Program-made: the position numbers and the translations under genes
Source: Streptosporangiaceae bacterium
Lineage (GTDB): Bacteria; Actinomycetota; Actinomycetes; Streptosporangiales; Streptosporangiaceae
DNA length: 38,430 bases
Assembly (NCBI GenBank): GCA_019239975.1
Contig: JAFAZE010000126.1
Coordinates: forward strand, 1 to 38,430
Reading direction: 5' to 3'
The notes under the pieces: generated by a model
What the model was told of the DNA's origin: nothing
The model's database searches: none
What the model saw: the letters and a program-made list of their open reading frames with translations, nothing else
Shown here: piece after piece, positions 1 through 8,396 of the stretch
Numbering within the stretch: position 1 is the first letter of the stretch
How the letters are laid out: each line of letters starts with the position of its first letter

Positions 1-281
1 CCGGCGTTGTTGACCAGCACGTGCAGCGGCTCGTCCCGGGCCAGGAATGCTGCCGCGCAGGCGCGCACCGACTCCAGGTCGGCCAGGTCCAGCGGCAGGA
101 ACGCCGCTGACCCGGCTGGCGACGCGGCGCGCACCGCGACGGTCGCCGCCTCACCCTTGTCCCGTGACCGGGACGCCAGGTACACCCGGCCGCCGCGCTG
201 CGCGAGCGCCAGGGCCGTCGCGCGCCCTATACCCGTGCTGGCCCCGGTCACCAGGAACGTCCGGCCGTCGAGATCGCCCAT
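1..281 (-). CDS. Short-chain dehydrogenase/reductase, N-terminal part (cut by window edge)
   Basis: The 93 visible residues are the N-terminal half of a Rossmann-fold SDR that would oxidise or reduce a small alcohol or ketone with NAD(P)(H). The dinucleotide-binding motif TGASTGIG is at about residues 12-19, and LDLADL and LVNNAG (around residue 90) follow at SDR spacing. The catalytic Tyr-Lys lies beyond position 1, so class and substrate cannot be read. The ATG at 281 opens directly into the first beta strand (GRTFLVTG), as expected. The protein closely resembles the complete SDR at 20251-21087, including near-identical DNA around NNAG, so the two look like paralogues. It is the last gene of the leftward run and follows the permease with a gap of about 140 bp. 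Confidence 0.88.
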   Translation of the reverse strand, partial: MGDLDGRTFLVTGASTGIGRATALALAQRGGRVYLASRSRDKGEAATVAVRAASPAGSAAFLPLDLADLESVRACAAAFLARDEPLHVLVNNA

Positions 282-421
282 CACACGTCATCCAACCATC
301 TGCTGCACGATGAAGGCGAGGCGGCGATCACTCCTGCCCGATGCCGCGCAGCGGGACCTTTGCCATCCCTGGCTGCCTGCCCGCCGCGGACCGCGCCATG
401 GCGGCCCGCGGCGGCCGGACG

Positions 422-2038
422 CTACTCGACCGGGATCTCCTTGTTGATGAGGCCGAGGTCGATGCCCTGGCGGTTGCGGATGACGCGGGCGCCGACGTAG
501 ATGGCGATCGCCAGCACGTACATGGCGCCCATGTAGACCAGCGACCCCTTGTTGTTCACCGCGTAGCCGCTGTTGGACAGCCACTCGTAGAGGTTGAAGC
601 CGAGCAGCCCGAGGGTGATCACGCCCGCCGCCGGAACGACCGGCACGCCGAGCAGCTTGATCCGGCTGGCCGGCGACGCCTGCCACAGATCCGGCTTGCG
701 CCACGGCAGCACGACCACGGCGACGGCGCTGAACACGTAGGTCACCGCGATCACCAGGGTGGCGTCGAGGGTGTAGGTCGCGAACGTGGTGTTGTACGCG
801 TACAGCGCGGCCAGTCCCACCGCCGGCGCCAGCATGAGCATCAGCGACCAGACCGGTACCCGGCGCTTCTCGGACACCTGGGCGGCCCCATCAGGAAGGA
901 TGCGGTCGAAGGCCGCCGCGAAGATGACCCTCGTCGAGGACAGGAACAGTGTTCCCACCCAGCCGAAGAACCACAGGCTCATCACCAGGATCAGGATGAC
1001 CTGGAACGCGGTGCTGTTCACCAGCCAGCCGGCCAGCATGACCGGGTACGGCCATACCGGCAGGACTCCCTTGAAGTTCGCCGCCAGCGCGTTCCCGTTC
1101 TGGTAGAAGGCCCACCCGAAGGTCTTGGCGAACAGCAGCAGGAAGACCACGGCCAGGATGACCGTGGTCCACAGGCCGGCGAACATGCCGATGAAGACCC
1201 GCTTGAAGTCGCTCGCGCCGCGGATCTCGCCGTAGAGCGTGGTTCCCCAGTTCGGCCACAGCATGAAGAACATCATCAGCGGCACGAGCAGCATCGTCGG
1301 GCCGATCGGGCCGAGGCTCAGCGACGGCGCGGTGAACCCGAGCTTCGCGGCGCCCGCGTTCGTGGCGGCATACGCGTTGCTGATCCCGAATATCTTGTGC
1401 GCCTCGCTGTCGAACGACGACACGAAGGTCGCGTGGCTGGAGAACAGCAGAAGCCCCACGACCACCAGGAACCCGACCAGGCCGCCGTAGAAGCACCACT
1501 TCTGCACCTTGGCGTACCCGGCCATTCCGATGGACACCAGGAGGCCGGCGAGCACGATCGTGATCAGGGTGACGACAAAGACCCCGTTGTGCGTGCCGAA
1601 CCAGGCCGCCTGGCCGGGATAGCCGAGCGTGGCCCACAGCGGCTGGAAGAACTCGACGGAAAGGATGTTCCCGTAAATCGGCGCCCAGAGCCAGAGGATG
1701 AACCACCATCCGGTGGCCGCCATCACGAAGCCGAGGCCGCTGCCGAGGATCCGGCTCTGCCAGACGTAGTCCCCGCCGGCCCGCGGGATCGTGACGACGA
1801 GACCCGCGTAGGCGATGACGAGAAACGATACCCAGATGCCCGAGATGATGACCGATGTCACCAGCTGGCCCTTGGGGAATGCCGACGAGAACGACATCTC
1901 ATAGAGCCCGAGCGTGACCACGTTGGTGGACAAGCATGCGTAGATCATCGAGTCCCGGACCGACCAGCCGCGAACCAGGCCGGTCGCCTTCCGGAGGAAG
2001 AGAGTCGGTCTCTCCTCGCCGATAGCGCCCGTGGCCAT
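422..2038 (-). CDS. APC-superfamily amino acid/amine permease
   Basis: This 538-residue protein is a polytopic membrane protein with about twelve hydrophobic segments. After a soluble N-terminus of about 30 residues, the motif DSMIYACLSTNVVTLGLYEM starts helix 1. IPRAGGDYVWQSR, near residue 90, is the typical APC signature at the end of helix 2 and start of helix 3. The length fits the family (450-550), and substrates are usually amino acids or amines taken up with a cation; the specificity cannot be read here. The ATG at 2038 has GGAGGG 6-10 bases upstream. A 275-bp relatively AT-rich gap separates it from the metallophosphoesterase upstream, so it may have its own promoter. The neighbouring GMC oxidoreductase would fit catabolism of an imported alcohol or amine, but that is inference. 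Confidence 0.9.
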   Translation of the reverse strand: MATGAIGEERPTLFLRKATGLVRGWSVRDSMIYACLSTNVVTLGLYEMSFSSAFPKGQLVTSVIISGIWVSFLVIAYAGLVVTIPRAGGDYVWQSRILGSGLGFVMAATGWWFILWLWAPIYGNILSVEFFQPLWATLGYPGQAAWFGTHNGVFVVTLITIVLAGLLVSIGMAGYAKVQKWCFYGGLVGFLVVVGLLLFSSHATFVSSFDSEAHKIFGISNAYAATNAGAAKLGFTAPSLSLGPIGPTMLLVPLMMFFMLWPNWGTTLYGEIRGASDFKRVFIGMFAGLWTTVILAVVFLLLFAKTFGWAFYQNGNALAANFKGVLPVWPYPVMLAGWLVNSTAFQVILILVMSLWFFGWVGTLFLSSTRVIFAAAFDRILPDGAAQVSEKRRVPVWSLMLMLAPAVGLAALYAYNTTFATYTLDATLVIAVTYVFSAVAVVVLPWRKPDLWQASPASRIKLLGVPVVPAAGVITLGLLGFNLYEWLSNSGYAVNNKGSLVYMGAMYVLAIAIYVGARVIRNRQGIDLGLINKEIPVE

Positions 2039-2313
2039 GAGGCACCCTCCTACTTGTCTGCCTTGGGGAAATATGGCGGTTTGTTATTTTTTACTGAACG
2101 GAACGTGGTTCTCCCCCGCAGGAGTGTCTCGCCGCACGGGTGGCCCGCCCCCGGCGGGCGCTGGCCCGCCGGTCCGTTACACCGTCACGTGCCGGAGCGT
2201 CCGCTCCCGATCGCTCCGTGTAGGCGAAAATATCCATATTCAGGCACTTGGTCCGGTTCGCGCTGACAGTAGGTTATCGTCGTCCTTCGATGTCCAGCAT
2301 GAACCTTAGCCAG
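2039..2313. other. Intergenic, AT-rich, upstream of the permease
   Basis: These 275 bases separate two leftward genes and contain AT-rich patches (around 2080-2100, 2225-2245 and 2325-2345) that stand out in this GC-rich sequence. A leftward promoter for the permease is likely here, but no clear -35/-10 pair was identified. No ORF with coding character was seen. Confidence 0.4.
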
Positions 2314-3252
2314 TCAGCCGTTGACGAGAATATATTTTGCTACTTTTCCCTTTTTCTCGTTCAGGTCTATCACCGCTCCCTGGAGGACCCCGTCGCCGTA
2401 GGAACTGCCGGGGTTCATCGCGAGCGTGCGGCCCATCTTGGCCACGCCGCGGCTCTCGTGAATATGGCCGTGCACGGAAAGCGCCGGCTCGTAGCGGAGG
2501 ATCGCGTCCCGTACCGCGGTCGACCCGACCGGCTTCATCACGGCACCGCCGTGCGTGGGCCGCAGGTTCTCGTCCAGCGCGGGCGCCTCGTCGAGCCCCG
2601 TCCCGTAGGGCGGCGCGTGGAAGTTGAAGATCGCCCGCCCCATGTCCGGGATCTGGCCCGCGACCGCGTTGATCTTGCCGGCCAGCACGTCCTCCGGAGC
2701 CTCGCGGAACGTGTTCCAGGGCGTCGGGTTGGTCCATCCCATCGACGCCATGTAGAAGCCGCCGAGGTTGAGGACCTTGCCCTCGGCGAAGCTCACGCAC
2801 GGCGAGGACTCGATGATCTGGTCGATCTCCCAGATGTCATCGTTGCCACCGTTGAGAATGCACGGTATGTCGCCGCCGCGCAGCTTTCCGTCGGCCATGT
2901 CCAGCCAGCGGTCGAGGGAGCGGACCATCTCCACCGTGAACCGGCGGTCCACCGATCCGTCCGCCTCGTTGAGCGCGTCGAGCTCGTCCGGCGTGACCAC
3001 GGCCGGGTAGGAGCCCCGGTCGCGGATCCGCCGCTCCACCTCCTCGAGCTCCTGCCGGGTCTCGAGGCGGAGCTGCTCGCCCCGCAGGGTGACGTGCCAG
3101 TAGCCCGGGTAGGAGACGATCGGCACCATGACCTTGCCGGTGACATCGCCGCCGAGCACCACCATGTCGGCCTTGTAGAAAGCCGCGGCGTTGAGGAACT
3201 TACGCCAGCAGATCTCCGAGCCGTGGATGTCGGTAGCGAAGAAAATCTTCAT
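2314..3252 (-). CDS. Calcineurin-like metallophosphoesterase
   Basis: This 312-residue protein carries all the metal ligands of the calcineurin-like fold: D8 and H10 (TDIHGS), D36 (GGD), N137-D138 (GGNDD), H212 (NFHAPP) and H261/H263 (VHGHIH). It should be a two-metal phosphomonoesterase or phosphodiesterase acting in the cytoplasm. The substrate is unknown, and the long insert between D36 and N137 makes assignment by motif unsafe. The last dozen codons are unusually AT-rich (Lys as AAA, Ile as ATT) compared with the rest of the gene. It lies 57 bp behind the nucleotidyltransferase-like gene, and together they suggest a nucleotide or phosphoryl-transfer pair. The ribosome site at the ATG is weak. 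Confidence 0.9.
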   Translation of the reverse strand: MKIFFATDIHGSEICWRKFLNAAAFYKADMVVLGGDVTGKVMVPIVSYPGYWHVTLRGEQLRLETRQELEEVERRIRDRGSYPAVVTPDELDALNEADGSVDRRFTVEMVRSLDRWLDMADGKLRGGDIPCILNGGNDDIWEIDQIIESSPCVSFAEGKVLNLGGFYMASMGWTNPTPWNTFREAPEDVLAGKINAVAGQIPDMGRAIFNFHAPPYGTGLDEAPALDENLRPTHGGAVMKPVGSTAVRDAILRYEPALSVHGHIHESRGVAKMGRTLAMNPGSSYGDGVLQGAVIDLNEKKGKVAKYILVNG

Positions 3253-3309
3253 CTGTTGACTGCTTTCTTATGGAGCCCTGGTGGGACGCGCGTGGCGCGG
3301 CGCGCCCAA

Positions 3310-4062
3310 TCAGTGATCTACCTCTTCGGGGAGTTCGTACCATTTGACGCGCTCGCCGACGTTGGCGCGCAGCTTCCACTTCAGTCCCTTCGGGACCGAC
3401 TCGGCTACCCGCAGCAGCTCGCTGGCCTGCGCAAGCGGGTCATACCGCGGGTAGGGCGGCGCGAGCTTCGGGTTCTCGGCGAGCAGCGACGGGAGCTTCG
3501 CCAGGTTCCCGGTCACCGTCCGCCACCAGCCCCAGTCGGCGGCGAGCACCTCGCCGAACCGGCCGGGGTCGATCGACGGCCTCGCGTCCGAGCCGACGCG
3601 CAGCCCGGACAGCAGGTGGAAGATGTCGTGCGCGTCCTTGGCGTTGAGCTCGACGATCTGCAGCTTGGTAAGCAGCAGGTCAGCGGGGTCGAGTGTCAGC
3701 GACGCGTTGCGGAACGACGGCCGGAGGTCCAGCGTGTGGCACATGGTCAGCCGGTCGACCATCACGTCGATCGGCCGGCCCGATGGCGCGGTGAAGTACA
3801 TCTGCCGGTCGCCGTTGAGGTTGTTGAACCGCCGGTCGGCTTCACAGCCGCTGCTTTCCAGGTACTGGGCGACGTCCTTGCGCCCCTTGGACGTGCAGGC
3901 GAAGTCCATGTCCTGGCCGGCGCGCAGGCGCGGCGGGAAATCCGGGCACAGGACGCGCACTCCGAGGCCGCCCAGCAGCCGCAGCGGAAGGCCGGCCTTC
4001 GTTGCACCCTGGACAAGCGCGACCGCCTCGGGAAGCGGATCGTCGACGACGGGTGTGGTCAT
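3310..4062 (-). CDS. Nucleotidyltransferase-fold protein (AbiEii-like)
   Basis: This 250-residue protein shows a minimal nucleotidyltransferase pattern. It has GG at 31-32 (RLLGGLGVRVL), the acidic pair D51-x-D53 (GQDMDFAC), and a third acidic strand, IDVMVD, near residues 98-103. The helical part that follows, with LTLDPADLLLTKLQIVELNAKDAHDI, resembles the AbiEii/DUF1814 group, whose members include toxins and uncharacterised transferases. No antitoxin-like partner (AbiEi) lies beside it, so a toxin role is not supported. AAGGAG lies about 11 bases before the ATG. It follows the Trp-rich peptide gene by 71 bp and precedes the metallophosphoesterase by 57 bp, so it is likely co-transcribed with both. 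Confidence 0.72.
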   Translation of the reverse strand: MTTPVVDDPLPEAVALVQGATKAGLPLRLLGGLGVRVLCPDFPPRLRAGQDMDFACTSKGRKDVAQYLESSGCEADRRFNNLNGDRQMYFTAPSGRPIDVMVDRLTMCHTLDLRPSFRNASLTLDPADLLLTKLQIVELNAKDAHDIFHLLSGLRVGSDARPSIDPGRFGEVLAADWGWWRTVTGNLAKLPSLLAENPKLAPPYPRYDPLAQASELLRVAESVPKGLKWKLRANVGERVKWYELPEEVDH

Positions 4063-4133
4063 GCCCAGCTTGCTCCTTTGGGTTCACGCGCAGTACCGAT
4101 CATGGAGAGACCGGGCGCGCTCTGTCTAGACAT

Positions 4134-4226
4134 TCAGCACGAAACAACCCATGGGTTCCACCATGTGGGCTCTCGCTGATACCACCGCTCGTTCGGTAAA
4201 ATACCAACGAACATTTGCCTTCTCAT
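4134..4226 (-). CDS. Trp-rich 30-residue peptide gene behind the GMC oxidoreductase
   Basis: A 30-codon ORF starts 12 bases after the GMC stop codon, with GAAAGGCGGG as a well-placed ribosome site before its ATG. The product begins MRRQMFVGILPNE and continues RWYQREPTWWNPW before ending VVSC, so it has four Trp (15, 22, 23, 26), one Tyr and a terminal Cys. Codons are unlike the neighbours: AGA, AGG, CAA, ATT and a TTA leucine (codon 10), all rare in such a genome. An exact 12-bp palindrome (4146-4157) lies inside the codons for N-P-W. I do not recognise the peptide. It could be a peptide substrate of a modifying enzyme, a small structural or regulatory protein, or a leader peptide whose Trp codons sense translation. 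A chance ORF remains possible. Confidence 0.5.
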   Translation of the reverse strand: MRRQMFVGILPNERWYQREPTWWNPWVVSC

Positions 4227-4238
4227 GTCGCCCGCCTT

Positions 4239-5915
4239 TCAACGTACCTGGCTGGTGCGGGCCTGATTGTGGCGGTAGAACGGAATGGTTTCCGGCGGCA
4301 GCGGCGTGTTCCCCAGGATGAGGTCCGCGGCCTTCTCGGCGGCCATCATGACCGGCGCGTAGATGTTGCCGTTGGTGATGTAGGGCATGACCGACGCGTC
4401 CACGACGCGCAGGCCGTCCAGGCCGTGCACCCGCATGCTGGCCGGGTCGGTCACCGACATCGCGTCCGTGCCCATCTTGCACGTGCACGAGGGGTGCAGC
4501 GCGGTCTCCGCGTCGCGCGCCACCCAGGCGAGGATCTGCTCGCCGGTCTTGACCTCCGGTCCCGGCGACAGCTCGCCGGCGTTGAACGGGGCGAACGCCT
4601 CGGCGCCGAGTATCGCGCGCGCGATCCGCACGGCCTCGACCCATTCCCGCCGGTCGGTGGGGGTGGACAGGTAGTTGAAGCGGAGCGCCGGGTGCACCCG
4701 GGGATCCCGCGAGGTGATCTTGACGGTGCCGCGCGAGTCCGAGTACATCGGGCCGATGTGCACCTGGTAGCCGTGGCCGCCGGCCGGGGCGGACCCGTCG
4801 TAGCGGATCGCGATCGGCAGGAAGTGGAACATGAGGTTCGGGTAGGCCACGTCGTCGTTGCTGCGGACGAAGCCGCCCGCCTCGAAGTGGTTGGTGGCGC
4901 CCGGGCCGCTGCGCGCCAGCAGCCACTTCGCGCCGACCATCGGCCGGTTCCGCCACTTCATCGCCGGCGCGACCGAGACCGGCTGCTTCGACGCGTACTG
5001 GATGTAGACCTCGAGGTGGTCCTGCAGGTTCTCGCCGACGCCGGGCAGGTCGGCGACCACGGGGACGCCGAGCGCGGAAAGCTCCGCGCCGTTGCCGACG
5101 CCGGACAGCTGCAGCAGCTGCGGGGTGTTGATCGCGCCGCCGCAGAGGATGACCTCACCTCCGGCCACGCGGCGCGCGTGCCCCTGCCCGCCGAGGGTGA
5201 ACTCGACGCCGGCCGCCCGCTTGGAGTCGAAGACGACCCGGGTCACGAACGCGCGGCAGACGACCTTCAGGTTCGGCCGCCCCATCACGGGATACAGGTA
5301 GGCGCGCGCCGCGCTGAGCCTGCGGCCGCGGTGGATGTTGCGGTCGAACGCGGCGAACCCCTCCTGGCGGTAGCCGTTCACGTCGTCGGTGAGCGGGTAG
5401 CCCGCCTGCCGCACGGCCTCGAAGAACGCGCGGAACAGCGGGCTGTCCGCCGGGCCGCGCTCGAGCACCAGCGGCCCGGTGCGGCCGCGGAACTCGCTGT
5501 CGCCGGCTTCCAGGCAGTTCTCCATCCGCTTGAAGTACGGCAGGCAGTGCGCGTAGTCCCAGTCCGCCATGCCTGGGCCGGCCGCCCACCGCTCGTAGTC
5601 GAGCGGGTTGCCGCGCTGGAAGATCATCCCGTTGATGCTGCTCGAGCCGCCGAGCACCTTGCCCCGGGCGTGGTAGATCCGCCGCCCGTTCAGGCAGGGC
5701 TCCGGCTCGCTGTGGTACTTCCAGTCGTAGAACCGGTTCCCGATCGGGAACGTGAGCGCGGCCGGCATGTGGATGAACGGGTCCCAGGCGTAGTCGGGGC
5801 GCCCCGCCTCGAGCACCAGCACGCGGGCCGTGCCGTCGGCGGACAGCCGGCTGGCCAGCGCGCTGCCCGCCGAGCCGCCGCCGACAATGATGTAGTCGAA
5901 CGGTACTGGTGCCAT
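4239..5915 (-). CDS. GMC-family FAD-dependent oxidoreductase (choline dehydrogenase-like)
   Basis: This 558-residue flavoenzyme oxidises alcohols. [17 protein letters not shown] with a following LEAG is the FAD-binding Rossmann motif at the N-terminus. [18 protein letters not shown], near residue 85, is GMC signature 1. [16 protein letters not shown], near residue 260, is GMC signature 2. The C-terminal active site is visible as [11 protein letters not shown] with the catalytic His, followed by [18 protein letters not shown]. Length and order match choline/alcohol dehydrogenases, but choline specificity is not shown. The ATG at 5915 is preferred over a GTG nine codons upstream because AGGAGA lies 7 bases before it. 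The gene sits 48 bp behind the NB-ARC/TPR gene and 12 bases before the Trp-rich peptide ORF, consistent with one transcript. Confidence 0.93.
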   Translation of the reverse strand: MAPVPFDYIIVGGGSAGSALASRLSADGTARVLVLEAGRPDYAWDPFIHMPAALTFPIGNRFYDWKYHSEPEPCLNGRRIYHARGKVLGGSSSINGMIFQRGNPLDYERWAAGPGMADWDYAHCLPYFKRMENCLEAGDSEFRGRTGPLVLERGPADSPLFRAFFEAVRQAGYPLTDDVNGYRQEGFAAFDRNIHRGRRLSAARAYLYPVMGRPNLKVVCRAFVTRVVFDSKRAAGVEFTLGGQGHARRVAGGEVILCGGAINTPQLLQLSGVGNGAELSALGVPVVADLPGVGENLQDHLEVYIQYASKQPVSVAPAMKWRNRPMVGAKWLLARSGPGATNHFEAGGFVRSNDDVAYPNLMFHFLPIAIRYDGSAPAGGHGYQVHIGPMYSDSRGTVKITSRDPRVHPALRFNYLSTPTDRREWVEAVRIARAILGAEAFAPFNAGELSPGPEVKTGEQILAWVARDAETALHPSCTCKMGTDAMSVTDPASMRVHGLDGLRVVDASVMPYITNGNIYAPVMMAAEKAADLILGNTPLPPETIPFYRHNQARTSQVR

Positions 5916-5963
5916 GGGGTATCTCCTGGTCGGGGTCACCACGATAGCTCGCGTTCTGCCAGG

Positions 5964-8396
5964 TCACTCCTGGGTGGCGGCCTGGAGGTTCGCGCGAACC
6001 GTGTCGGTCATCGGATCGTCGGGCCCGAGGTACTGCTCGCAGTCGGCGAGCGCACGCTGGAGCACGGTGACCACGTCCATGAGCCGGCCCGCGGTGTAGT
6101 ACGCGGTGGCCAGGTTGCACCGTGTGGTCAGCGTCTCCATGTCACCCGCGCCGAGCATCCGCTCGCTGTCCGCCACGGCCCGCTCGTACTGCGGTATGGC
6201 GTCGTGAAGGCGGCGGGCGAGCTGGTAGGCGGCGGCGAGGTTGCTGCGGGCGGTGAGCGTGTCGCGGTGGTCGGGTCCCTGCGCGCGCTCCCGGTCGATG
6301 AGCGTCCGCTCGTACACCGGGATCGCGTCCTTCAGCCGCCCGGCCTCGCGGTAGACGTAGGCGAGGTTGCCGCGCGCGGTGAGGGTGTCGGGATGGTCGG
6401 CGCCCTGGATGCGCTCGCGGTCGGCCAGGATCCGCTCGTACTGCGGGATCGCGTCCTTGGGCCGTTTGGCGACCCGGTAGGCGTTCGCGAGGCTGCCGCG
6501 CGCGGTGAGCGTGTCCGGGTGGTCGGCTCCCTGCGCCCGCTCCCGGTCCGCGACCGTGCGCTCATACGCCGCGATGGCCTGCCGCATCTTCCCCACCGCC
6601 TGGTAGGCGGCGGCGAGGCTGGCGCGCGCGGTGAGCGTGTCGCGGTGCACCGGGCCCACCGCCCGCTCGGACTCGGCGAGCGTCCGCTCGTAGAGCCGGA
6701 TGCTCTCGTCTTCCCGGCCCGTCGCCTGGTAGGCGGACGCGAGGCTGGCGCGGACCGCGAGCGTGTCGCGGTGCGCGGTGCCGAGCAGCCGCTCGGAGTC
6801 GGAGAGGGTGCTCTCGTAGAGCCGGATGGCGTCGTCCTCGCGGGCCGCCGCCAGGTAGGAGTGCGCCAGGTTCACCCGCGCGGTGAGCGTGTCCGGGTGG
6901 TCGGCTCCCAGGTTGCGTTCCCGGTCGGCCAGCGCGGTCTCGAAGACGGTCATCGCGTCCGCGAGCCGGCCGGCCGTTTCGTACGCCGCGGCGAGCCGGT
7001 CTCGCGCCTGCACGGCCTGGGCGTGCCCGGGGCCGAGCAGCCGGGTGCTGGCGGCGGCGATGCCCTGCCAGTAGGTGATCGCCGAGTCGGCGAGCAGGGC
7101 GTCCTCGAGGGACCGCCCGGCGCGCAGCAGCACCGGATGGGCTTCCGGCTTCCACAGCACGTCGCCGGCGAAGTCGCGGAGGCTGGCCGCGCAGTCCCGC
7201 AGCGCCTGGTCGAGCTGCGGCCCGGCGTCCCGCTCGGGCCAGGCGTCCAGCAGCGCCGCTGCGGCGGCGTTCACCACCTGCTCGACGTCGGTGCGCGGCA
7301 GGTAGGCCCGGACGGCGGTCTGGGCGGCCGCGTGCATCCGCACGGTGCGCGCCGGGCTGACCGGGTCCACGGTGACCAGGCCGAGCCGGGCCAGGTTGCT
7401 GAACGCGGCGCGGACCAGGTCCTGGTCGCCCGAGCCGGCCGTCGACGGGCGCCCGGTGATGTAGCCGCAGGCCGAAGGGGAGGTGAGCGCCGCGGCGGGG
7501 ATGCCGCTCACGTCCAGCATCGCCGCCAGCGCGAGCGCGGGCCAGGCGAGCCCGGCGGGCTGCAGCTCGTGGGCCCGCTCGACGGCCAGCGACCAGGTCG
7601 CGAGGATGGGACCCGGGCAGGCGTCCGTCGCCGCGCCCGAGGTGTGCTGCAGCCGTTCGGCGTACTGCACGCGGTACTCGCGGCAGCCCTGCCCGCGGTC
7701 GACGATCAGCGCCGCGGCCTGGGCCAGGCTGAGCGGAAGCCGGCCGAGGTCCTCGGCCAGGTCCAGCGCCTCGATCCGCTGGTCGGGATAGCCGGTCAGC
7801 CGGGCGTTGAGGTACCCGAGCGCCTCTCGCCTGCTGAACCCCTCGACCTGGACGACCTTGCGGTCCGGGCCGCGCAGCGCGGTGTCCGGCAGCCGGGTGG
7901 TGACGATGACCTGGCCGGTTTCGCCGTGCGGCCACAGTTCGTCCAGGTCGGCCTCGTCGGCGAGGTCGTCGAGTATCACCGCCCACCGGCGCCGGGTCCG
8001 GCTCAGCCAGGACAGGAACCTGCCCGCGGCGGCGTCCGCGTTCTCGCCCGGGAGGTGGGCGTCGACCTCGCCCGCCGCCTGGGCGAAGCTGGTCACTATC
8101 GTCTCCCTGTTCGTGGCGGGAACCCAGACGAGGAGGTCGACGACGCGGGCGTTCCATACCGCGTGCGCGAAGGCGACCGCGAGCTGCGTCTTGCCGGTCC
8201 CTCCGGCCTGCGCGCCGTCCGGGCCGGCGGCGGTCGCCCTGGCTCCGGCGTCCGATCCGTGGGTCAGCACGATGGTCTCGCCGGGCCGCAGGCCGTCGGC
8301 CAGGCCCAGCCCCGTCTCGGGGCGCGGGTGATACGAGTCGGCGAGCGGGGGCACCGCCCCAGAGAGCACTGGCGCGGCAGCAAGCTGGGCACCCAC
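5964..8396 (-). CDS. NB-ARC NTPase with C-terminal tetratricopeptide repeats
   Basis: This 810-residue protein has a STAND-type NTPase core: P-loop AGGTGKT (64-70), Walker B WAVILDD (138-144), the kinase-3a strand VIVTTR (163-168), and LGRLPLSLAQ (217-226) as the GLPL motif. From about residue 470 to the end there are roughly eight 42-residue TPR units built on the pattern RERxxGxDHPDTLTARxNLAxxY, visible in the DNA as a tandem 126-bp period between about 5990 and 6960. In actinomycetes this architecture serves as a signalling scaffold or regulator; the ligand is unknown. The first Gly of the usual GxGGxGKT loop is Gln (65), and there is no N-terminal effector or HTH domain. The GTG at 8396 is the likely start, just before the conserved part. 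Confidence 0.88.
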   Translation of the reverse strand: MGAQLAAAPVLSGAVPPLADSYHPRPETGLGLADGLRPGETIVLTHGSDAGARATAAGPDGAQAGGTGKTQLAVAFAHAVWNARVVDLLVWVPATNRETIVTSFAQAAGEVDAHLPGENADAAAGRFLSWLSRTRRRWAVILDDLADEADLDELWPHGETGQVIVTTRLPDTALRGPDRKVVQVEGFSRREALGYLNARLTGYPDQRIEALDLAEDLGRLPLSLAQAAALIVDRGQGCREYRVQYAERLQHTSGAATDACPGPILATWSLAVERAHELQPAGLAWPALALAAMLDVSGIPAAALTSPSACGYITGRPSTAGSGDQDLVRAAFSNLARLGLVTVDPVSPARTVRMHAAAQTAVRAYLPRTDVEQVVNAAAAALLDAWPERDAGPQLDQALRDCAASLRDFAGDVLWKPEAHPVLLRAGRSLEDALLADSAITYWQGIAAASTRLLGPGHAQAVQARDRLAAAYETAGRLADAMTVFETALADRERNLGADHPDTLTARVNLAHSYLAAAREDDAIRLYESTLSDSERLLGTAHRDTLAVRASLASAYQATGREDESIRLYERTLAESERAVGPVHRDTLTARASLAAAYQAVGKMRQAIAAYERTVADRERAQGADHPDTLTARGSLANAYRVAKRPKDAIPQYERILADRERIQGADHPDTLTARGNLAYVYREAGRLKDAIPVYERTLIDRERAQGPDHRDTLTARSNLAAAYQLARRLHDAIPQYERAVADSERMLGAGDMETLTTRCNLATAYYTAGRLMDVVTVLQRALADCEQYLGPDDPMTDTVRANLQAATQE

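Noticed and set aside
3310..4062. AbiE toxin-antitoxin pair
   Set aside because: The nucleotidyltransferase resembles AbiEii, but no AbiEi-like antitoxin lies beside it.
4134..4226. Mycofactocin precursor (MftA) next to a GMC enzyme
   Set aside because: The C-terminus is VVSC, not the Val-Tyr end of MftA, and no radical SAM mftC or mftB gene is nearby.
4063..4226. Classic Trp attenuator
   Set aside because: The peptide is Trp-rich, but no terminator/antiterminator hairpins with a U-run follow and no trp gene is downstream. Kept only as an alternative.
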